Part shown: in pieces, positions 17,202-23,315 of the stretch | Layout: the number at the start of each line of letters is the position of its first letter | Position numbering within the stretch: the first letter of the stretch is position 1 | Source: Clostridia bacterium | Lineage (GTDB): Bacteria > Bacillota > Clostridia > Christensenellales > Aristaeellaceae | Direction of reading: 5' to 3' | Length of the DNA: 64,000 nt | Assembly: GCA_030530315.1 (NCBI GenBank) | Contig: JAUMVG010000006.1 | Span: 1 to 64,000, forward strand | Notes under the pieces: generated by a model | What the model saw: the letters and a program-made list of their open reading frames with translations, nothing else | Told to the model about the DNA's origin: nothing | Databases searched by the model: none | Made by a program: the position numbers and the translations under genes

Positions 17202-17428
17202 GCTTCCCCCTCCTCCAGCTGGTAGATCTCAATTGCGCAGTCCGGGCACACCGTGGCGCAGCTCTGGCAGCCGATGCACTTCTCCTGGTCGATGATCGTG
17301 GCCGGACAGTAGCCCTTGGCGTTCACCTGCGTGTCCATCTCGATGATCTTCTTCGGGCAAAAGCTGCGGCACAGCTCGCAGCCCTTGCAGCGCTCCCGAT
17401 CAAAGACAACCCTGAACCTCTTTGCCAT
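17198..17428 (-). CDS. 2[4Fe-4S] ferredoxin subunit of the 2-oxoacid oxidoreductase
   Basis: A 76-residue protein with two four-cysteine motifs, CKGCELCRSFCP and CIGCQSCATVCP, each sufficient for one 4Fe-4S cluster. It is the delta/ferredoxin-type subunit that passes electrons from the TPP site. The ATG has GGGAGG upstream. It is first in the four-gene oxidoreductase block and overlaps vorB by 4 bp. Confidence 0.93.
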   Translation of the reverse strand: MAKRFRVVFDRERCKGCELCRSFCPKKIIEMDTQVNAKGYCPATIIDQEKCIGCQSCATVCPDCAIEIYQLEEGEA

Positions 17429-17522
17429 TCTATAGCCTCCCTTGTATTGTGGGCATTGCCCATAGGCTTTGGGCCATCGGAAACCTGAATCACAGAATCG
17501 ACGGAACAGCGCTCGCCGTCTT

Positions 17523-17555
17523 CAATTCCCAATTCTCAATTCCCAATTCCCAATT
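17523..17555. repeat. GGGAATT heptamer repeats overlapping a stop codon
   Basis: Four AATTC(C/T)C heptamers in tandem. On the minus (coding) strand the TAA stop of the P-loop ATPase runs straight into the first repeat. This is the same motif and placement as after cbiC (8651-8673). Confidence 0.75.
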
Positions 17556-18270
17556 ACTTGTCGATCCAGTCTGGCCTCATATACAGCCCCAGCGGCATAA
17601 GGTGCTCGTACCGGCCCTCCACATCCTCCGCGGGCACGATGCCCTCGGGATAGGTGTCGCACCACAGGAATCGCCCGGTGGCCTCGCACAGCCTGAGGCA
17701 CAGCTCGTGTCCCCGGGCCACGCACGCCGCGTCGGTCTCCCTCAGCAGGTGGCAGTTGTTGATGATGCCGTCGATGCGCCGGCCGGTCTTGGCCTCGATG
17801 GCCTCCATATGGGCCAGCGCGCCCTCCAGGTCCCGGGTCTCCGGGCGGTTGGCGTTGACGACGATCAAAAACAGCGCGTCCTCCGGGCCGAGGTACTTTC
17901 CGAACTGGTTCAGCACCACCGCGCCGGAGTCGTTGCCGCCCACGTCCACGATTACCCGGCAGCCCGCGTCCTCCAGCGGCGCTCGGATGTTCGCGCCCAG
18001 GGCCGGCAGTTCCGCCGTGATCTCGTGATCGTAGGCATTGCCGTACACGCCCACGCCCGCGCCCTCCAGCAGCTCGCGCCGCTCCCGGGAGCGAAAGTAG
18101 GGGTTGGCGATGTCCAGGTCGATCAGCGCCAGGCGCTCGTAGGGGCCAAAGCCCCGCCGCGCGAGGCGCATGGCCAGGCTGACGCAGAACTCCGTCTTGC
18201 CACTGCCGTAGTGGCCGGTGACCACCAGGATGCGCCGGTCCGGCTCCCGAATGCCGTCAAAACGATTCAA
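17554..18270 (-). CDS. P-loop ATPase (ParA/MinD-like) upstream of the 2-oxoacid oxidoreductase
   Basis: A 238-residue protein with a Walker A motif, VVTGHYGSGKTEFC (about 15-28), and a switch-like LIDLDIANPYFRS segment. A Walker-B-type IVDVGGND segment follows. The start is a TTG with GAGG 8 bp upstream. It is 125 bp upstream of the ferredoxin gene on the same strand and probably shares its transcript. The role is unknown. Relatives beside VOR-type operons hint at a maturation or cluster-handling function, but that is inference. Confidence 0.75.
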   Translation of the reverse strand: MNRFDGIREPDRRILVVTGHYGSGKTEFCVSLAMRLARRGFGPYERLALIDLDIANPYFRSRERRELLEGAGVGVYGNAYDHEITAELPALGANIRAPLEDAGCRVIVDVGGNDSGAVVLNQFGKYLGPEDALFLIVVNANRPETRDLEGALAHMEAIEAKTGRRIDGIINNCHLLRETDAACVARGHELCLRLCEATGRFLWCDTYPEGIVPAEDVEGRYEHLMPLGLYMRPDWIDK

Positions 18271-18371
18271 ATCCGCCTCGCCGTCCTCTCACAAGCGCCC
18301 CGGGGCGTGTTCCGGGTCTCGGCGCGGGCCGAAGCCGCTTCGGCATCGCGCCCACCGGCAGCATTTCCAAT

Positions 18372-18400
18372 AATTTATCAGCTTTGCCCGCGCTTGTCAA
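18372..18400 (-). promoter_or_regulatory. Promoter of the ATPase / 2-oxoacid oxidoreductase operon
   Basis: Minus-strand TTGACA (18395-18400), 17-bp spacer, TAAATT (18372-18377), about 100 bp upstream of the ATPase start. Confidence 0.75.
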
Positions 18401-18448
18401 GTCCGCTAAGCGCATCATAATTTGTATTTTCTGTATTTTTATGCACTT

Positions 18449-18479
18449 CACAATCGCAAATCGTGTTGCAATCACAATC
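18449..18479. promoter_or_regulatory. Possible operator in the divergent vor / ligase region
   Basis: CACAATC occurs at 18449-18455 and 18473-18479, 24 bp apart. They flank GCAA ... TTGC (18457-18469), a small inverted repeat. The element lies in an AT-richer stretch between the leftward vor promoter and the rightward T-box promoter, a natural place for the XRE domain of the neighbouring fused protein to bind. No direct evidence beyond placement. Confidence 0.4.
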
Positions 18480-18495
18480 TTAACACGGCGGGGGT

Positions 18496-18524
18496 TTGAC
18501 AAAACCGGCACAAAGTGATAGAAT
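18496..18524 (+). promoter_or_regulatory. Promoter of the T-box / HTH-cupin-ligase unit
   Basis: TTGACA (18496-18501), 17-bp spacer, TAGAAT (18519-18524). Confidence 0.85.
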
Positions 18525-18530
18525 GACCGC

Positions 18531-18819
18531 AATCGAATATTTCTCAAAGGCAATGACGAAGACGGCGGAGTTTCCCCTGCGTCCAGAGAGCCGGTCACCT
18601 GCTGCAAGACCGGTCGCAGAGCGCTCGATCGCCCATCCCTTCCGAGCCGGAGGTCCGAAAGCCGTTCAAGGGCGAACGCGCAAGTAGGCGCCTCCCGTGA
18701 AAGCTGCGTAAAAGCTTAGGGCTTGTTGGAGCCTGAAGTGGCACGGCAACGTGCAATTTGAGTGGTACCGCGGGTTGATTTCAGCTCGTCTCAAACATGG
18801 TTTGGGACGGGCTTTTTTT
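18531..18819 (+). promoter_or_regulatory. T-box riboswitch upstream of an acyl-CoA ligase fusion
   Basis: The leader has the standard T-box order. An AATGACGAAGACGG-type start of stem I is followed by the AGAGAG motif (18585-18590) and a distal stem CCGGTC/GACCGG with a CCTGCTGCAA loop. CCTGCG/CGCAG closes the AG-bulge region. The T-box motif AGTGGTACCGCGGG is at 18761-18774 and the terminator at 18783-18819. The UGGN base is U, fitting a tRNA with discriminator A. Counting six bases back from GAGC gives ATC (18635-18637, Ile) as best specifier candidate. The flanks of the specifier are less canonical than in the cysS leader, so the amino acid is tentative. Confidence 0.88.
18783..18819 (+). 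terminator. Regulated terminator of the T-box at 18531
   Basis: A 14-bp hairpin AGCTCGTCTCAAAC / GTTTGGGACGGGCT with an ATG loop (18797-18799), followed by seven T. Confidence 0.9.
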
Positions 18820-18906
18820 GCACCCCTCCCCCACGAGCAACAGCCTTTTGTGGAACGGAAATATTTGATCGACCCACGGTACAGCCAAAGTTAGGAGGAG
18901 ATCGAA

Positions 18907-21177
18907 ATGAACGCATCTGAGATGACCGGCATGCTCTACGAGGTGGGCACCCGCATAAAGGCCCTGCGCGAGATCGCGGGCTACTCGGTGGTCTACATGG
19001 CCCAGCAGACCAAGCTGGACGTCGAGACCTACATGCAGTACGAGGCCGGCAAGGCGGACCTGCCCTTCACGTTCATCCACAACTGCGCCCGCATATTCGG
19101 CGTGGACATCACCGACCTGATCGAGGGCCGCAGCGCCAACCTGCGCTCCTACACCGTCACCCGCAAGGGCGAGGCCACCGTCACCGCCCGCGAGGACGGC
19201 ATCGAGATCGGCAACCTTGCCCCGATGTTCAGCCAGAAGATCGGCGAGCCCTTCTGGGTCACCTACAGCTATTCGGAGGAGCTTCAGAACCAGCCCATCC
19301 ACACCCACTCCCACCCCGGCCAGGAATTCGACCTGATCCTCTCCGGCGAGCTGCTCGTGCGCGTAGGCGACCACGTGGAGCACCTCAAAGAGGGCGACTG
19401 CATCTACTACAACTCCTCCACCCCCCACGGCGAGATCGCCACCGGCGGCAGGGACTGCACCTTCGTGGCCGTGGTGATGCCCGGCGAGGAGACCGAGCAG
19501 GACAAGCTGGTCGAAGCGGTCATGCCCGTGCGCCCGAAGAAGCAGAAGCTGATCTACGACGAATTTGTGAAGCTGGACGAGGACGATGAAGGCCAGCTGA
19601 AGCATATCAGCTTCCCGAACTCCGAGAACTTCAATTTCGCCTTTGACATCGTGGACGCCCTGGCCGAGAAGAAGCCGGACAAGCTGGCCATGCTGTACCT
19701 GGACCGCTACCAGAACGAGACCCGCTTCACCTTCGAGGACATCGCCCGCAAGTCCAGCCGCGCCGCCAACTACTTCAAGGCCCTGGGCATCAAGAAGGGC
19801 GACCGGGTGATGCTGGTGCTGCGCCGCAACTGGCAGTTCTGGGTGGTCATGATGGCGCTGCACAAGCTGGGCGCCGTGGCCATCCCCGCCACCGACCAGC
19901 TGCTCAAGAAGGACTATGAGTACCGCTTTGAGACCGCGGGCGTCACCGCCATTTGCATGACCGCCGAGGGCGACGCCGCTTCCCACGCCGAGGAGGCGTT
20001 TGAGACCTGTCCCTACGTAAAGACCCGCATCATGTGCGGCGGCAAGCGCGAGGGCTGGCGCGACTTCGACGAGGACTACCTGCGCTACCGCTCCACCTTC
20101 CCCCGCACCGAAGAATCCGCCAAGGGCAACGACCCGATGGTCATGTTCTTCTCCTCCGGCACCACCGGCTATCCCAAGCTGGCCATGCACACCCACCGCT
20201 ATCCGCTGGGCCACTTCATCACCGCCCACTACTGGCACTGCGTGGAGCCCGACGGCCTGCATCTGACCATCTCCGACACCGGCTGGGGCAAGGCGCTGTG
20301 GGGCAAGCTGTATGGGCAATGGATGAACGAGGGCGCGGTGTTCACCTACGACTTCGACCGCTTCAACGCCCACGACATCCTGCCGATGTTCGCGAAGTAC
20401 AACATCTCCACCTTCTGCGCGCCGCCCACCATGTACCGCTTCCTGATCCGCGAGGACATCTCGAAGTACGACCTGACGAGCATCCACAACGCATGCACCG
20501 CCGGCGAGGCCCTGAACCCCGAGGTGTTCAACATCTTCAAGAAGAACACCGGCCTGTCCATCATGGAGGCCTTCGGCCAGACCGAAACCACGCTGGTGCT
20601 GGGCAACTTCTACGGCATGACGCCCAAGGTCGGCTCCATGGGCAAGCCCAGCCCGCTGTATGACGTGGTGCTGCTGGACCCCGACGGCAACGAGGTCAAG
20701 GTCGGCGAGCCCGGCGAGATCTGCATCCGCACCGACAAGGAAGTTCCCTGCGGCCTGTTCGCCGGCTACTACGGCAATGAGGAGGCCACCAACGCCGTGT
20801 GGCACGACGGCGTGTACCACACCCGCGACATGGCGTGGAAGGACGAGGACGGCTACTACTGGTACGTCAGCCGCACCGACGACGTGATCAAGTCCTCCGG
20901 CTACCGCATCGGGCCGTTCGAAATCGAGTCCGTCATCATGGAGCTGCCCTACGTGCTGGAGTGCGGCGTCTCCGCCGCCCCGGACGAGATCCGCGGCCAG
21001 GTGGTCAAGGCCTCCATCGTGCTCACGAAGGGCACCGTGCCCACCGAGGAGCTGAAGAAGGAGATCCAGAACTACGTCAAGAAGCGCACCGCGCCCTACA
21101 AGTATCCCCGCATTGTTGTCTTCCGCGACGAGCTGCCCAAGACCATCAGCGGCAAGATCCAGCGCAACAAGCTGTAA
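18907..21177 (+). CDS. XRE-HTH / cupin / acyl-CoA ligase fusion protein
   Basis: A 756-residue three-part protein. Residues about 10-70 are an XRE-type helix-turn-helix. Residues about 110-200 are a cupin with an HxH-x3-E metal motif (HSHPGQE) and a later STPHG. Residues about 240-756 are an ANL-family acyl-CoA ligase with FFSSGTTGYPK (near 416), GQTETT, YHTRDMAWKDEDG, SGYRIGP and the C-terminal catalytic Lys in ISGKIQR. It should activate a carboxylic acid to its CoA ester, while the HTH-cupin part could sense a ligand and bind DNA. The ATG follows AGGAGG. It is controlled by the T-box at 18531-18819 and divergent from the VOR-type operon. The substrate is unknown; a branched short-chain acid is my best guess from context. 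Confidence 0.9.
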   Translation: MNASEMTGMLYEVGTRIKALREIAGYSVVYMAQQTKLDVETYMQYEAGKADLPFTFIHNCARIFGVDITDLIEGRSANLRSYTVTRKGEATVTAREDGIEIGNLAPMFSQKIGEPFWVTYSYSEELQNQPIHTHSHPGQEFDLILSGELLVRVGDHVEHLKEGDCIYYNSSTPHGEIATGGRDCTFVAVVMPGEETEQDKLVEAVMPVRPKKQKLIYDEFVKLDEDDEGQLKHISFPNSENFNFAFDIVDALAEKKPDKLAMLYLDRYQNETRFTFEDIARKSSRAANYFKALGIKKGDRVMLVLRRNWQFWVVMMALHKLGAVAIPATDQLLKKDYEYRFETAGVTAICMTAEGDAASHAEEAFETCPYVKTRIMCGGKREGWRDFDEDYLRYRSTFPRTEESAKGNDPMVMFFSSGTTGYPKLAMHTHRYPLGHFITAHYWHCVEPDGLHLTISDTGWGKALWGKLYGQWMNEGAVFTYDFDRFNAHDILPMFAKYNISTFCAPPTMYRFLIREDISKYDLTSIHNACTAGEALNPEVFNIFKKNTGLSIMEAFGQTETTLVLGNFYGMTPKVGSMGKPSPLYDVVLLDPDGNEVKVGEPGEICIRTDKEVPCGLFAGYYGNEEATNAVWHDGVYHTRDMAWKDEDGYYWYVSRTDDVIKSSGYRIGPFEIESVIMELPYVLECGVSAAPDEIRGQVVKASIVLTKGTVPTEELKKEIQNYVKKRTAPYKYPRIVVFRDELPKTISGKIQRNKL

Positions 21178-21187
21178 TGAGACGGCC

Positions 21188-21218
21188 GGGGGCGGGAATG
21201 GTTCAGTTCCCGCTCCCC
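21188..21218 (+). other. Stem-loop after the fused ligase
   Basis: GGGGGCGGGAA pairs with TTCCCGCTCCCC across an 8-nt loop, 10 bp after the stop codon. No U-run follows, so it is a 3' stabilising hairpin or weak terminator. The T-rich end at 21353-21359 may complete termination. Confidence 0.5.
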
Positions 21219-21253
21219 TGCTGAGATTGCGTGACATCCCTTGAAAGCGAAAC

Positions 21254-21351
21254 GTACAGATTCTTCACTTCGTTCGGAATGACTGCGCCGCGCACGCGCT
21301 TTATCCTGCGCAGAGCGTTCGCGTAAGCATTGCGAAGCAAAGAATCTGTAC
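21254..21351. repeat. 98-bp element with 12-bp perfect terminal inverted repeats
   Basis: GTACAGATTCTT (21254-21265) and AAGAATCTGTAC (21340-21351) are perfect inverted copies. The interior holds CACTTCGTTCGGAATGAC (a variant of the dispersed repeat) and GCATTGCGAAGCAA, matching the block at 7307-7326 in inverted orientation. A T-run follows at 21353-21359. Confidence 0.75.
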
Positions 21352-21388
21352 GATTCTTTTTAAACATTTGGTTCGGGAGGTTTGTCCA

Positions 21389-21934
21389 ATGCAATTTTCA
21401 CCGAAAGAAATCCGACTCAAGGACGGCCGCAGCGCGGTGCTGCGCGTGCCGGAGCCGGAAGACGCGGCGGACATGATTCGATACCTCACGGATACCGCCG
21501 CCGAGACGGAGTTCGTGCTGCGCTACCCCGAGGAGTGCCGCTGGACATTGGAGCAGGAGCAGGCCCTCCTGCAAAACTTCAAGGACAACCCCAACAGCCT
21601 TTTGCTGTGCTGCTTCGTGGAGGGCAGGCTGGCCGGAAACTGCAACCTGCAATTCAACGGGCAAATGAAGTTCCGCCACAAGGCTTCGATCGCCGTCGCG
21701 CTGTACAGGGAATTCTGGGGCCTGGGCATCGGCTCGGCCATGCTCAGTACCATGGAGGACGCGGCCCGGCAGCGGGGCGTGCTTTTCCTGGAGCTGGACT
21801 ACATCGAAGGCAACGCGCGGGGTCGGGCACTGTACGAGAAGATGGGCTTTGTCGAGGTCGCACGCCACCCCGACGCCGTGATGCTGAAGGACGGCAGCAC
21901 CCGCAGCCTCGTCTATATGATGAAGCGGCTGTGA
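21389..21934 (+). CDS. GNAT family N-acetyltransferase
   Basis: A 181-residue acetyl-CoA-dependent acyltransferase. The acetyl-CoA pyrophosphate-binding motif is visible as FWGLGIGSAM (near residue 113). LELDYIEGNARGRALYEKMGF follows as the typical C-terminal GNAT block (quoted in part: NARGRALYEKMGF). The start is the ATG with GGGAGG 8 bp upstream. The substrate cannot be told; ribosomal-protein-type or small-molecule acetylation are both common for this subgroup. Confidence 0.85.
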   Translation: MQFSPKEIRLKDGRSAVLRVPEPEDAADMIRYLTDTAAETEFVLRYPEECRWTLEQEQALLQNFKDNPNSLLLCCFVEGRLAGNCNLQFNGQMKFRHKASIAVALYREFWGLGIGSAMLSTMEDAARQRGVLFLELDYIEGNARGRALYEKMGFVEVARHPDAVMLKDGSTRSLVYMMKRL

Positions 21935-21972
21935 TACACGACGCAAGGGTGAAACCCAAAAAATGACTTCGC

Positions 21973-22019
21973 TCCGCCCGGAGCGATTATCGCGCGCTGG
22001 CGCGGTCGTTCCGGGCGGA
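21973..22019. terminator. Bidirectional terminator-like hairpin
   Basis: TCCGCCCGGA (21973-21982) and TCCGGGCGGA (22010-22019) are perfect complements, followed by ACGATTATTTT. It lies between the convergent GNAT gene (+) and the cytidylyltransferase gene (-). Confidence 0.65.
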
Positions 22020-22064
22020 ACGATTATTTTGTATAAAACTATAGCAGGACGGCTTTTACAATTC

Positions 22065-22463
22065 TCAACTCTTCGAGTTCAGATCCTGCTTGATCTGCGT
22101 CGTGGAGATCTCCGGCGTGCGGGGCAGATACACCACCTCGCAGCCCTCCTCCTTCAGGAAGTCGAACTTGCCGGTCCAGTCGTCTCCCATCACGAAGGTG
22201 TCCACGTGGTACAGGTGCACGTCCGTGCGCTTCTGCTCCCAGCCCTCCTCCGGGATCACCAGGTCGACGTAGCGGATGGACTCCAGCAGCAGCTTGCGCT
22301 CGTCGTAGGAGAAGTAGCACACCTTGTTCTTCTCCACCCGGTTAAACTCATCGGTGGACAGCGCCACGATCAGGTAGTCCCCCAGTGCCTTGGCCCGCCG
22401 CAGCAGGTTGATGTGCCCGTAGTGGAGCAGGTCGAAGGTGCCGTAGGTAATAACGCGCTTCAT
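22065..22463 (-). CDS. tagD: Glycerol-3-phosphate cytidylyltransferase family protein (TagD-like)
   Basis: A 132-residue nucleotidyltransferase, the usual length of TagD. It opens KRVITYGTFDLLHYGHINLL, with the HxGH catalytic motif at 14-17. The second signature, usually RTxGISTT, reads RTPEISTT here. It makes CDP-glycerol from CTP and glycerol-3-phosphate for teichoic acid or related glycopolymer synthesis. No other teichoic acid genes are nearby, so a different polyol phosphate acceptor is possible. GGAGG precedes the ATG at 22463. The upstream ATG at 22562 is inside the divergent gene's control region and is rejected. Confidence 0.88.
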   Translation of the reverse strand: MKRVITYGTFDLLHYGHINLLRRAKALGDYLIVALSTDEFNRVEKNKVCYFSYDERKLLLESIRYVDLVIPEEGWEQKRTDVHLYHVDTFVMGDDWTGKFDFLKEEGCEVVYLPRTPEISTTQIKQDLNSKS

Positions 22464-22487
22464 ATTCTTTCCTCCATCCCGGTGGGA

Positions 22488-22516
22488 TTGCAAATTGCCC
22501 GGAATTGGGCTATACT
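22488..22516 (+). promoter_or_regulatory. Promoter of the NUDIX gene at 22561
   Basis: TTGCAA (22488-22493), 17-bp spacer, TATACT (22511-22516). Confidence 0.75.
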
Positions 22517-22560
22517 GGATCCGCGGGCGCGGTTCGCCCGCGGGAAAGGAGCGGTTTGCC

Positions 22561-23127
22561 ATGGACAGGCTAATCAGCCAGCTGGAGCGCTATGTCCCCT
22601 GGAACGAACAGGAGGCCCGGGACCGGGAGATGCTGCTCTACGCCCTCAGGCGGCTGGAGACGCCCCTGAGTCGGGACAACGCCATCGCCCACTTCTCCGC
22701 CTCGAGTTGGATCGTCAACCCGGCCCGCACCCATGCCCTGATGGCCTGGCACAACATCTACAAGGCCTGGTCCTGGACCGGCGGCCATGCCGACGGCGAG
22801 GCGGACCTGCTGTCCGTCGCCCTGCGGGAGGCCCGGGAGGAGACCGGACTCGCGCGAATCGCGCCCGTCACCCGGGACATCTTCTCCATCGAGGTGCTGC
22901 CGGTGAACCCCCACGTCAAGCGGGGGCGCTTCGTGTCGGCCCACCTGCACCTGAACGTCACCTACCTGCTGGAGGCGGACGACAGGCAAGCGCTTCACTG
23001 CAAGCCGGACGAGAACAGCGCCGTCGCCTGGAAGCCGCTGGCCGAGGCCGCGGACTGCCGGGAGGAGCCTGTGATGTCGGTCATCTACAGCAAGCTGAAC
23101 CAAAAGCTCCTGGAGGGCGGCTTCTGA
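22561..23127 (+). CDS. NUDIX hydrolase
   Basis: A 188-residue protein with a NUDIX box running from GGHADGEADLL to REAREETGL near residues 74-97; the catalytic REAxEE core is intact. A helical N-terminal segment of about 40 residues precedes it. The ATG has AAGGAG upstream. Proteins with this GGHADGE-type box are usually generic pyrophosphohydrolases, and the substrate is unknown. It is divergent from the tagD-like gene and followed by the structured element at 23173-23295. Confidence 0.85.
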   Translation: MDRLISQLERYVPWNEQEARDREMLLYALRRLETPLSRDNAIAHFSASSWIVNPARTHALMAWHNIYKAWSWTGGHADGEADLLSVALREAREETGLARIAPVTRDIFSIEVLPVNPHVKRGRFVSAHLHLNVTYLLEADDRQALHCKPDENSAVAWKPLAEAADCREEPVMSVIYSKLNQKLLEGGF

Positions 23128-23172
23128 TCGCAGGCAAAGCCGTTCTCCGCCAAGCCACCGTGACATCAGGTC

Positions 23173-23295
23173 GGGACTGTTTCATAATAAACAACATTGC
23201 GTCATCCGCCCGGGGGCGCCAATTACGGTGCCCCCCGCGGCATATTCCGGATCATCCGATGATCCTTTCGCAAAGCGTTGTTTTGAGGCAGTCCC
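23173..23295. repeat. 123-bp nested inverted-repeat element (MITE-like)
   Basis: The ends GGGACTG (23173-23179) and CAGTCCC (23289-23295) are perfect inverted copies. The similarity continues inward through AACAAC/GTTGTT and ATTGCG/CGCAAA with small gaps. Inside are two further hairpins: GGGGGCGCC/GGTGCCCCC (23212-23235) and GGATCATC/GATGATCC (23249-23265). TTTTT follows at the right end. It contains no ORF and separates a NUDIX gene from dnaB. Confidence 0.7.
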
Positions 23296-23315
23296 TTTTT
23301 ATGTCCATTTTTGCC

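Noticed and set aside
18781..21237. Very long minus-strand open frame opposite the HTH-cupin-ligase gene
   Set aside because: The translation is Gly/Val/His/Leu-rich with no domain, and it is the antisense shadow of a gene with full ANL, cupin and HTH motifs.
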